Origin: Malania oleifera
Taxonomy: Eukaryota > Streptophyta > Magnoliopsida > Santalales > Ximeniaceae
NCBI RefSeq assembly: GCF_029873635.1
Contig: NC_080426.1
Location: 50,792,093-50,856,092 of the forward strand
Length of the DNA stretch: 64,000 bases
Reading direction: 5' to 3'
Positions within the stretch are counted from its first letter, which is position 1; every line of letters begins with the position of its first letter. The notes beneath the pieces are model-generated. The model was not told where the DNA came from and made no database searches. It saw only the letters and a program-made list of their open reading frames with translations. Positions 48,901-56,693 of this stretch are shown piece by piece. A program made the position numbers and the translations under genes.

Positions 48901-51900
48901 CTTAACTGCTTGGAGTTTTTTTTGCTAACCTGAACAGTTTGCATCCTTCAATTCTGACCCTCCAGGCATGTCTCACCACTTCCTTAAACTTTTCATGCTG
49001 TGTCCACATATTGAGAAATTTAAACGATCTTCTTCCAAGGTTGTACACTTCAAGCAGCGAGACAACACATGAGGCATGGTCAGACAGAAGCCCTGGGAGT
49101 TGAAATTCAGCATGAGCAGTGAACCCCATACGTATCCAAGCATTGTTCACAATAGCTCGATCAAGTTTACACCATACTCTGTTATTTGTCCACGTGAGGA
49201 AACATCCAGATGACCTTAGATCAGATAGCTCATTTACTGAAAAACAGTCAGCTATATCCTTAGTCTCATATGCTGTAACAGCTTTGCCATTCCTCTTCTC
49301 ATCAGTCTGCATTACACAGTTAAAGTCACCCAGCAACAGCTAAGGGACTGAACTACCAGCTCCCATCTGATTAATATTTTCCCACAAAGGCCTTCTAGAC
49401 ACCATTGTATGAAATCCATAGACAAAGCTTACCTGAAAGCATTTAGAGGAATCAAACAAGTAACTGAACAGTGTATTACCTGGGGTGACTTGTCAAGCAC
49501 TTGAATTCCAACTTTTTGTGGGTTCCAGACTATCAAGATCGTCCCAGCTTCGTGAACATCAAAGCTGTTAGCATAACTCCATTTGGCCAGTCTCTTCTTC
49601 ATAAACATCTCCAATTTACTATTATTTAGCTTGGTTTCAAGGATACCAAGCACATCAATTTTTTTATCCTTAATGAGGCTTACAACCCCATTATGTTTCA
49701 GGGGTTTATTAAAACCCCCAACATTCCAACTCGCAATCTTCATCTTAATAGGGGGTTTTAACCCCTTTCCAAACACCAGAAAATTAAATTGTGGACCTTT
49801 TCCTTTCTTGTTCTTCTTTACTGGAATGAACTCTTGAGCCTTCTCCTTTCCTTTATCTTTCAGATTCGAAGTTCCCACTTGGGGAGCCCTGTCGTTGGCC
49901 ACATCAACCCCAGCTTCTTTTCCTCTACCCACTGTGCCTTCCTCAGTTGACAGTTCAATCTGTTTCTCAAGCTGGGAATTTAGCGAGTCATTTACCTGGG
50001 TATGCAAGTCACCTGAGTCCCCTCCACACTCTGAGTAATAAATTCTGTCATCCCCCTAGCCATCGCCCTCAGGATGATCTGCAGGAGTGCTGGTGGGAGT
50101 ACCAGTAATTGTATCCTTCAAATTGACCACTGGCTTCACCACATTATTCTGATTCAGGGTCTCCAATTTGCTACAATTACCCTCTGCACCATCTACACAC
50201 TCCTCACCAGCCGGCATTTGTCTTACTTCCTGCCCAGGCACTTTTACTTTATGATTAACACCTGATCTTCCATCAAAGCAGAAGCCCTCAGAGTGTCCAA
50301 TGATCTTGCATTTGTTACAGTATCTTGGGAGGCCTTTATAAACTACTTCCTGCAAAATAGATAAATCATCGGGAAGCCATACTTTAATGTTGTGCTTAAT
50401 CTCTTTAGCTATATCAACCTCGACGATGACTCTAGCATACGAGACCCTATCCTGGTTCGTGGTTAGCTTGTCCATGTACGAGGAAAAAATACAGCATACA
50501 GCATACAGCAACCCAGAATCAAGGAAAAAATCCATGATTGAGGTCATGCGCATCTCTTAGAGAGAGGTCAGAGCTTCTCTCTCTAACATGACCCAACCTT
50601 TTGCTAGCTTGCATGAGAAGCATAGTATCCCACCATTCTGATGCTTACAATACTTCTAATAACCTTCTGCCACAATGTTAATACTCCAAGAGAAACCTCC
50701 ATAACTTTTTCCCGACTAAAGATATGTTTTAAGACATTGTATTATCACTTACATTGGAAAGTTTATAGACCATTTTTAATTAGACTCCAAATGCTTCTCC
50801 GCCAATCCCACATTACTTTGTATTCTTTTTATGATTAAGATTAATTAGTTTTAGCATTCTCATTAACGCTTCTTATGAGATTCAAAAAAACATATGAATG
50901 AGGAAAGGCACAAGAGCTAGATGGCAAAATGTCTTTGATATCCAATTTTAACATATGTCTCCGAAGAGAATCAAAGACATCTTGCCATCTAGCTCTTGTG
51001 CCTTTCCTCATTCATATATGCTCATAAGAAGTGTTAATGAGAATGCTAAAACTAATTAATCTTAATCACAAAAAGAATACAAAGTAATGTGGGATTGGCG
51101 GAGAAGCATTTGGAGTCTAATTAAAAATTATCTATAAACTTTCCAATGTAAGTGATAATATAATGTCTTAAAACATATCTTTAGTTGGGAAAAAGTCATG
51201 GAGGTTTCTCTTGGAGGATAACTTTATGGCAGAAGGTTATTAGAAATATTGTAAGCATCATCAGAATGGTGGGATACTTTGCTTCTCATGCAAGCCCTTG
51301 GAAATTTATTTCAAAGGTTGTCAACTTCCTATCATCTTACCAAGTTTAAAGTAGGTAATCGAAATCTCGTGCAGCTTTGGGAGGGTATTTGGGTGGTTGA
51401 TATTTCGTTGGAGTTGTTGGCTCCTTGTGTTTTTAGATTGTCTTCCGCACATAATGCTCTAATTAATGGCTTTTGTTCTTTAGGGGGAGCTCTTTTTTTT
51501 AGGATTTTCGTTTCTTCACAAATTTCAATGAAAAAGAAGTTGATGAGCCTACTATATTGTTGAAAGCCTTGGATTCTACTGTTACTCAAATGAGGAATGA
51601 CTTAAGGAGTTGGATTGGGGAAGCATCTGGTTCTTTTACTATGAAATCTTCTCTCATTTGTTGAAATCTTCTACTCCATCTTTCCCTTTGAATAATGTTA
51701 TTTGGAAGGGTAATCTCCTTTCAATATCAAGGCTTTCACGTGGACTTTGCCTCTCAATAAGATTAATACTAATGACATGTTGTAGCTAGAGATATCTTAT
51801 GATGCTGTTAGTCAAAACATTTGCATCTTGCTCAAAATATGGACAAAATAAGCACCTTTTTCTCCTTCATGTGGTAGCTAAGCAGCTCTAGGACAACCTT

Positions 51901-53309
51901 CCTGCTTTTGATGAGGCAACGATATTGACACAAACTGAAGAAGCTTTTTTGGTCAGGTTTTGGGGTTTTACGAGTAAGAAATGGTGGTTTTGTGGAAGTG
52001 AGAAGGGAGCTAGGATCTTTAATAACAAATCAACTCCTTCCCATTTATTATTGCATAGATTTTCTTTCCTTACTTCTTTTTGGGCTCACTCTTAGGGGCT
52101 TTTTCAATAATTTTATTCACCTTTAGAGGGATTGAAGGCAGTTCTATTCTAATTTTCCTGTGATTGAGGGGGAAAATATGAGGTTGGAGGGGTGGAGAAA
52201 GATGGAGGGGTGGAGAAAGATGTACTTATCTTTAAGGGATTGTACAACCCTTATTAGTGATGTCCTCTAACATCCCTATTCACTTTCGATTGCTTTTCAA
52301 AGTCCCAAGAGTGTTGCTAGGACTCTAGAGATGATGATGCGTGACCTTTTTCCTCAAACTGTTGCACAATCACAACATCAGTTAAAACAAGTTTGATCCT
52401 TAAGACTTACAGTCCACAAATCCACATCCTTATCCTAGACAGCATCACCATCATCTCTCTTCTAACATGATCATCTGCAACAAATTGCATTTGGTTGTAC
52501 AGCCTTTTTAAAGTACCACTTTGCAATCACTTGAAGCCAAATCCAAACTCTTCAAAGATACTCATGATCATTGAATCCACACCAATCATGAAATATCATC
52601 TTCCCATGTGTTCAAGCTGTAATCAATCCAAACTTAATTTGAAGCTAATAAGATAACCCTTACATTGACACCTGATATGATGCACCATCCAGTAGACCAA
52701 CTAGAGCATGCTATGATTAGCCCTTCCAAAAGCTTGTGCTCTTGCCTATTGAAGTAAACACTGGCATTAATTTTGAATCTCAAAACATTCCATTCAAAAG
52801 CCCCAAATTTTAATTAAACCACATAACAAAAGTTAAAGCTCATTCATCTACCTCAAAAGTTCAGGAGCAAAAGAAGAAGGAAAAGCAAACTAAACGTTCA
52901 GATTTTTCAGAGGTTTACCCCCAACCTCAGTCACAAATGCATCGTCATATAAGAAAGGGCAGATACCAGTATTTCTAATTAAACCACAACCAAAATAAAT
53001 AAATAATTTAAGAGCCCAAAAACAAGAGATCATCCAGAAGTTTAATAACCTTACAATTCAGAGTTGCAATAATTCACAAAAATAGTGGTGATGATGACCA
53101 AACATTTACAATGCTGTTCATTGGGTCAGTACTGAGTATTATTTTTATTACCTGGGGGACTGCAAAAGGGCAAGCTTGAAAGGGCCGGACTGAAGCTCAG
53201 CCCAACGGAGAGTGCAGACATCGACGGCGAAACCCAAGCCTTCGGAGTAGAAGCGAGCCGCTTTTGGAACATCCCTGTGCAGCTGCAATACCCACCTGAA
53301 CGAAGCCAT
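31234..53309 (-). CDS. Glyoxalase/VOC-fold family protein, three exons with a 21.3-kb first intron
   Basis: Joining 53309-53152, 31839-31707 and 31290-31234 gives an uninterrupted 115-residue protein with canonical GT...AG sites and matching phases. It resembles small plant proteins annotated as lactoylglutathione lyase/glyoxalase I family: LQLHRDVPKAARFY (residues 8-21), RWAELQSG (35-42), GYSSLLSFTVTDINTT near 60-75, and the C-terminal GHMLGLYEPA (106-115) with the expected Glu113. This is one betaalphabetabetabeta (VOC) pair and about 115 residues, the usual length of this small group. No signal or transit peptide, so probably cytosolic. Methylglyoxal detoxification is only the family association; the true substrate is unknown. 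The upstream codons before the ATG at 53309 are open but start with TTG, not ATG. Read-through of the gene needs transcription across many transposons. Structure is well supported; expression is untested. Confidence 0.88.
31565..31640. repeat. GC-rich insert-like patch in intron 2
   Basis: A locally GC-rich stretch beginning TTGTGACAACCCTCCCC in an otherwise AT-rich intron. It resembles the TGTGACAACCC start of some plant gypsy LTRs, but it is too short to classify. Confidence 0.25.
31707..31839 (-). CDS. Glyoxalase-family gene, exon 2
   Basis: 133 nt: one base completing codon 53 (Ser) and 44 codons (residues 54-97, DHVMQKGYSSLLSF...KYEIHGK). Acceptor CTCAACAG|T with AG at 31841-31840; donor GGAAAG|GTAAGA with GT at 31706-31705. 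Confidence 0.88.
31840..34125. other. 3' part of intron 1, mostly unclassified
   Basis: No domain-bearing frame. Holds an imperfect duplication of about 47 bp at 32794-32841 and 32894-32940, a short inverted pair ACCATTAC...GTAATGGT near 33052-33070, an (AT)n run at 33333-33366 and an (AAT)n run at 33908-33942. Confidence 0.6.
34126..34592 (+). pseudogene. Exon-like blocks of an unidentified gene fragment
   Basis: Three blocks look like plant exons on the strand opposite the host gene. 34126-34196 follows ATTGCAG and gives GDNSDEIAALGATVPADYG. 34341-34387 follows TGTTTAG and gives SEVAQSEVRN before a TGA. 34461-34592 follows CTTTTTTAG and gives 43 residues including HGEYVAEGNVLTVDIQQ and ending at TAG. 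Amino-acid composition is balanced, unlike the surrounding noise, but the phases of the blocks do not join cleanly and the middle block has a stop. I do not recognise the protein. It may be a captured or decayed gene fragment. Confidence 0.35.
35290..35455. repeat. Possible SINE relic
   Basis: The words GCACAAGGCCCCCATG, GGGGTCTAGGGAGG and TATGCAGTCTTAC followed by a diverged tail recall the body of Au-type plant SINEs. It is fragmentary and lies inside LINE-B. Confidence 0.3.
35940..37310 (-). mobile_element. LINE fragment (LINE-C), minus strand
   Basis: On the minus strand 37110-37300 gives LVSWDMTRRPKCEGDLGLG, the block just after the RT of plant L1 elements, followed by FMAQGY and YPPTWFRVGDGDVIWLQEDIWVG and LFRLSSVYNA (36790-36930). 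The 3' part (35940-36700) is non-coding, with a GAAA/GAA microsatellite at 36246-36320. Only the C-terminal third of ORF2 is left. Confidence 0.65.
37320..38600. mobile_element. AT-rich dispersed repeat, copy 2; MITE-like
   Basis: 37430-38470 matches 5400-6496. The ends here show weak inverted similarity: left TTTGGAACAACTTATG...AGAAGTG (near 37325) against the reverse complement of the right end TTTAAACAAAGTGCTTATGACACTT (near 38575-38600). This suggests a non-autonomous DNA element with degenerate terminal inverted repeats. No transposase and no convincing target duplication. Confidence 0.45.
38749..38965 (+). mobile_element. tRNA-derived SINE with 14-bp target duplication
   Basis: A 217-bp insert with a box A-like GGTGGCAAGGGCGG near 38770 and a box B-like GGTTAGATTCC near 38816, spaced as in tRNA-derived SINEs. 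The tail is AAAAAAATAAATAAATA-like. It is flanked by an exact 14-bp direct repeat ATAGGCCAATGATT at 38735-38748 and 38966-38979, the signature of LINE-machinery insertion. Family not recognised. Confidence 0.85.
40410..41320 (+). repeat. LINE-derived direct duplication A, copy 1
   Basis: Matches 43400-44310 in the same orientation over about 900 bp (for example TTTTTTGGGAGGATA..TGGGTTGG, the ATTTTGATTTCCCATCTTTTTA block and GGGAGGCTCTCTTTCATGG). It contains the decayed LINE C-terminal region. Confidence 0.8.
41320..43080 (+). repeat. LINE-derived direct duplication B, copy 1
   Basis: Matches 50970-52715 in the same orientation over about 1.75 kb, including coding relics (LFRLSSIHNALIN, then a zinc-binding-region-like part near 42050-42240) and a non-coding tail starting GCTAGGACTCTAGAGATGATGATG and ending GACCAACTAGAG. 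Confidence 0.85.
43400..44310 (+). repeat. LINE-derived direct duplication A, copy 2
   Basis: Second copy of 40410-41320, with its own small indels. It ends where the minus-strand LINE-A poly(A) tail begins. Confidence 0.8.
44516..45589 (-). pseudogene. LINE-A C-terminal region with zinc-binding domain
   Basis: Frames in succession give FLWGGRRKPLVAWKDVCLPK and GGLGVMDLKCWNNALL (45380-45450), then W-x-CCAPKHSFILWLA, CVFC, ETIDHMFFKC (44850-45040), the zf-RVT motif at the end of plant LINE ORF2. Frameshifts occur near 45050-45350. Confidence 0.85.
45590..46293 (-). pseudogene. LINE-A reverse transcriptase, catalytic part
   Basis: Open from 46261 to 45590: VDLKKAYDSVSW carries the first catalytic Asp region, GLRQGDPLSRILFVLCMEYLSR the fingers/palm block, and AFANDLILFS the usual F/Y-A-D-D site. 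Here the first Asp of that pair is Asn, so polymerase activity should be lost. The block continues to FRYLGIPLASKRL. Confidence 0.9.
46294..48108 (+). mobile_element. Copia-like (SIRE/Maximus-type) solo LTR within LINE-A
   Basis: 1815 bp with TG...CA ends (TGTTGGCCTAACAAGG ... AACTTTTCA) and a perfect 5-bp duplication AGCAT at 46289-46293 and 48109-48113. No internal coding region. The TTTTGATGATAACAAATCAAGG start, the AACCTCGTAAAAACTTGGTGTC block near 47617 and a C-run plus CT tract near the 3' end (48057-48088) resemble SIRE/Maximus-type LTRs; this affiliation, and the strand, are inferences. Contains the motif array at 46770-46995. Confidence 0.85.
46770..46995. repeat. Array of CAGGCGACTGAC motifs
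   Basis: Eight diverged copies of CAGGCGACTGAC at about 20-50-bp spacing (near 46770, 46792, 46842, 46864, 46883, 46905, 46957 and 46979) inside the solo LTR. Confidence 0.85.
48114..48885 (-). pseudogene. LINE-A reverse transcriptase, N-terminal part
   Basis: Open 250-residue stretch with the linker (KCKFLKNSDKGTAFFHSLMR), the DDKSPGPDGF motif and AIVLIPKS...HPISCCNVVYKIIAKILANR, which are RT motifs before the palm catalytic site. It is cut at EGILNNA by the solo LTR; the reading continues at 46293. Confidence 0.9.
48902..49743 (-). pseudogene. LINE-A endonuclease domain
   Basis: ATG at about 49743 begins MKIASWNVGGFN, the start of an exonuclease-endonuclease-phosphatase domain; ILETKLN carries the catalytic Glu. 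After a frameshift and stops near 49340-49430 the frame resumes with GDFNCVM, FLTWTNN, KLDRAIV and LLSDHASC, so the later catalytic motifs are all present. Together they form the nuclease that nicks target DNA. Broken by the frameshift. Confidence 0.88.
49750..50553 (-). pseudogene. LINE-A ORF1-type protein end
   Basis: Residues around 50250-50400 include KVWLPDDLSILQEVVYKGLP followed by CNKCKIIGHSEGFC, a C-x2-C-x4-H-x4-C zinc knuckle typical of plant LINE ORF1 (DUF4283/zf-CCHC_4 type), which binds RNA. A TAG at 50056-50058 ends this frame; a Lys-rich tail continues in another frame (50007 down to about 49750). The N-terminal domain is missing. Confidence 0.8.
50607..51295. repeat. Long inverted repeat with ~330-bp arms
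   Basis: 50607-50939 is the reverse complement of 50970-51295 with, by eye, more than 90 percent identity and few small indels; the spacer is about 30 bp (50940-50969). The right arm is the start of duplication B copy 2. A transcript would fold into a long hairpin. Confidence 0.92.
50970..52715 (+). repeat. LINE-derived direct duplication B, copy 2
   Basis: Second copy of 41320-43080. Relics include GNRNLVQLWEGIWVVDIS and CVFRLSSAHNALIN (51350-51470) and the AGGACTCTAGAGATGATGATG tail near 52318. Multiple stops. Confidence 0.85.
52716..53151. other. 5' end of intron 1, unclassified
   Basis: AT-rich sequence without coding features or obvious repeats, leading to the exon 1 donor at 53151. 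Confidence 0.6.
53152..53309 (-). CDS. Glyoxalase-family gene, exon 1
   Basis: Encodes residues 1-52 plus two bases of codon 53. The donor is CCCCCAG|GTAATA with GT at 53151-53150. ATG at 53309 begins MASFRWVLQL, the conserved family start. Confidence 0.88.
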
Positions 53310-53620
53310 CACTGCTGCCTCCAATGCCCTACTCGTCCCCTCCAAAGATAACAGACTCTTGCAGTTGACAACACTAAAATCGAAACCAGAATAAAATTAA
53401 ATCCCAAATCACGAAGCTGAAATCAAGAAATGGAGCATTAACTCGTGTGGAATCTCCGTTGCTTACCTCCGTCAATAAAGAACAAAATCCTAAGCCGAGA
53501 AAACCAAATCAGGAAACGTGAAGAACTCCCCGAGATGCACCCCGAGCTGCTCGATTGAGAGAGAGAGAGCGAGAGAGACTGAGAGTCAGAGACAATCAAA
53601 TGGAAGAATTTTTAAGATTA
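53310..53620 (-). promoter_or_regulatory. 5' leader, possible leader intron and promoter of the glyoxalase gene
   Basis: On the minus strand a donor-like GACGGAG|GTAAGC (GT at 53466-53465) and an acceptor-like CTGCAAG (about 53358) would remove a leader intron of about 108 nt. Further upstream is a GA-rich tract (53556-53590 is GAGAGAG-rich on plus). No clear TATA box. Confidence 0.4.
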
Positions 53621-53795
53621 AAATTTTTAAAAGAATTAACTAAAATAATATCTTAATCTCGATTCATTAATTGAAAAATAAATTTTTAAATATTTTTATC
53701 CAATCATCTTTCTGAAAATATTTTTTATTTACAAGTTATCTTATAATTACAATAATTTATGAAAATATATATAAATAATTAATTAATTATAAAAT

Positions 53796-53949
53796 CTTTT
53801 TGACTTGTTACTGTCTTTTTAATTTCCTAAAAATAAAAAATTTGAAAAATAAAGTACTTTTAAATTTTAATAAATATTTTTAACTTTTTATTATCGATAA
53901 TAAATTTTAAAAAAAAATAAAGCACACACATATTATATGTATTCACTGT

Positions 53950-53985
<36 letters not shown>

Positions 53986-54765
53986 GAGACTGATAATTTA
54001 ATAAAACATATAAGTTATTAATAAATTATTCTATAATAAAATTAAAAAATCTTTCTAACTTGCCAATACCTTTTTAGTTTCCTAAAAATAATAAATTTGA
54101 AAATTAAAGTAGATTTTAATTTCAATAAATATTTTTTTCCATTATTTTTTAAAGAAAATAAATCTTAAAAAGTAGACACACACTTAGTGTATCCCATGAT
54201 GTTTGTGTGTATGTGTGCTTATACATATATATATATATATATATATATTGTGAGACTCATAATTTAAATATATAAGAAATTAATAACTTATTTTATTCTA
54301 AAATTTAAAAAAAAAAAAAATCTTTCTAACTTGCCACTATCATTTTAATTTCCTAGATATAAGAAATTTAAAAAATAAGCACATATAATTTTAATAAATA
54401 TTTTTAACTTTTCATTATCTTCTAAAGAAAATAAATTTTAAAAAATCAAACACACACATAGTGTGTGCACACAATTAGTATGTGTGTGTTTGTGCACATC
54501 CGCGACTCATAATTTAACAAAAATATATAAGTGATTAATAAATTATTTTATTTTAAAATTAAAAAAATATTTATAATTTGCCATTTTTTTTAATTCCCTA
54601 AAAATAATAAATATGAAAAAAAAAAAGCACATTTAAATTTCAATAAATATTTTTAAATTTTCATTATCTTCTAAAGACAATGAGTTTTTTAAAAAAAAAT
54701 TAGGGCATACACGATCAACTAGTGTGTGTTTGTGTACGTGAGACTTATAATTTAATAAAAAAATA
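53796..54765. repeat. AT-rich tandem repeat, four diverged units of about 250 bp
   Basis: Units begin near 53796, 54051, 54322 and 54568. Each has a CTT(T)CTAACTTGCCA-like start, a TTTCCTAAAAATAATAAATTTGAAAA block, AATTT(C/T)AATAAATATTTTT, TTAAAGAAAATAAA, a CACACACA..TGTGTGT patch, then GTGAGACT(C/G)ATAATTTAA. Units 1 and 2 contain expanded (TA)n runs (53955-53981 and 54222-54248). Confidence 0.82.
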
Positions 54766-55925
54766 GCTAAATGTTGAATATTTTTACAAAATGAAAATTA
54801 AATATAATTATTGTTCTGAATTTTTAATCATGGTTGATATACTCTTTTAAATATAATATGTGCTTCGCAGCTAGTACTATAAATAAAAATCAATAAAGAC
54901 AATTATATATTATTTATTCTTTTGATTTAAAAAGTTTTTGATTTATAACTTTTATTAAAATACTCATAATTTATTACACCACTGACTTCTAATCTTTAGT
55001 CTCTACTATTGAATACCCAAGAAGTTTTAGTTATCCTTATGTTTCAATTATTTTTGCAAAAATAATAATAATAATAATAATAATAATACCCTTTATATTT
55101 TAATGTATTTTCTATTTGAAATAAATTTAAATACATACAATTGTATTTAACCAAATAATGTTCAAAAGTTTAAACAATCCATGCCTTTTTTATATCCTAC
55201 TTTTCCCACTCATTATTTCGGCTTTCTTTATTAGTTGTGTACATGGTCATGCAATTGATTGGTTTGGTCAGCTAAGACTAATCAAATTCTTTTTAGTTTT
55301 TTTTTTTTTAAAGATAAAACAAATCCCTTTTAATATCGATAGCAAACTAACTGATTTGATTCAATATGACATCTTAAGAACTAAATCGAATCGAACCTCA
55401 CGTGCTTTAAAAATCCTCCATATACATGCTTAGTAAAAACACAAAAAATTCTCCACAAAAAAACTACCAAATCCAACTAACCAAATTAAAAAATGTTTGG
55501 TAATCAAGATCATTTGAAGAAGCCATGAATAGGAGAGAACACAAATAGGAAATTGAAAGGCTGCAATTGGAAATCTCAAAAGAAATCCCTTGAATTGATG
55601 TGGGGAGTATAGGAATTGCAAATTGGGTTTTCGTAGAATCTAATATATAATGTTACTTTAGGAAACCCAAACCAATAATAAAAATCTACACTTGAAAAGG
55701 GGAAAAAAAAACCTAGCATTTATTGCATTTTAATGAGGCATAAAATATCTATAATAAAGTGGCAGATACCTTAAGGCGTAACTTAAGGTACTTAAAAGGA
55801 GCTAATAAAGAGGTTGTAATCCTTGAGTAAAGAGGGTGAAAATAACCTCTAGAATCTTGTAGCAATTAAGGTACAAGCAATTAAATACTAGGAGGTTGTT
55901 TACTACTATATAAGAAGACTCCAAG
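54766..55925. other. Spacer without recognisable gene
   Basis: AT-rich, with an (AAT)n run at about 55062-55087. Small open frames (55158-55433 plus, 55430-55621 minus) have no recognisable domain. Confidence 0.6.
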
Positions 55926-56149
55926 AGGAGCTAAACAACAACAACAGCAGCAACAACAATAGCAATAAAATCAAGCATTAAATTCCACTAGGTGGGGTCG
56001 GTTTTATGAATCCTTTTTCGCCAATTTATGTGATCATGAACTATTTCTTTTGATAGATTCAAGACTATTAAATTTTTACTCATTATCTCCTTCCAAATTA
56101 TTTTAGGTTTACCCCTACCCCTTCTATTATCCTATAAAGTAACTAAAAC
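55926..56149. repeat. Fragment of a common plant dispersed repeat
   Basis: A CAACAACAACAGCAGCAAC tract followed by AAATTCCACTAGGTGGGGTCGG and CTTTTTCGCCAATTTATG is the layout of a repeat seen widely in plant genomes. A related short piece (AAATCTCACTAGGTGGGATT) is at 39454-39475. Gypsy-C inserted at its right end. Confidence 0.4.
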
Positions 56150-56286
56150 TGTAGAGACCCGGTGAATAATATTAATTAAATAATAGGAGGAGGAGAGAGA
56201 AAGAAAATTGTAATTGGAATTCAAACAGGGGTCTCGTCGACACAGCACGTTCGTCGACGAACACGCTTGATAGGATCGTCGATGGG
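56150..56286 (+). repeat. 137-bp duplication of the Gypsy-C LTR start
   Basis: 56150-56286 and 56287-56430 both begin TGTAGAGACC and run through the same AATTGGAATTCAAACAGGGG and GTCGACGAACACGCTTGAT blocks. The 3' LTR at 63462 starts once, after the PPT. Confidence 0.88.
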
Positions 56287-56612
56287 TGTAGAGACCTAGT
56301 GAATTATATTAATTAAATAATAGGAGGATGAGAGAAAAAAGAAATTGAAATTGGAATTCAAACAGGGGTCTCGTCGACGAACACAGCATGTTCGTTGACG
56401 AACACGCTTGATGGGATCGTCGAAGGGGACACATGTCTCATCGACAAGAAAATACTAAGAGGCTATTTCTAGCTTTGAATTTCATCAACGAGGAATAAGT
56501 GTTCATCAACAAACTCTCTTTGTAACCTCGTTGACGAAGTGATGTGACTCGTCGACGAGTATAGGTGTATAAATAGCCTAAACTCGATTTTTCTGCAGAA
56601 ATCACGCGAAGA

Positions 56613-56693
<81 letters not shown>

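Larger units (their letters stand above)
44318..50590 (-). mobile_element. L1-type LINE (LINE-A), 5'-truncated, split by a solo LTR
   Basis: Minus-strand element with a 3' A-rich tail (T-run on plus at 44318-44338). Order of parts: ORF1-type CCHC knuckle, endonuclease, RT, C-terminal zinc-binding region. It starts near 50590 without a complete ORF1, so it is 5'-truncated as expected after target-primed insertion. Long open stretches make it the best preserved LINE here. No clear target duplication was found. A 1815-bp solo LTR lies in the RT. It sits in intron 1 in the same orientation as the host gene. Confidence 0.9.

Noticed and set aside
53148-53345. Longer N-terminus for the glyoxalase-family protein starting at 53345
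   Set aside because: That codon is TTG; the first ATG is at 53309, which also matches the conserved family start.
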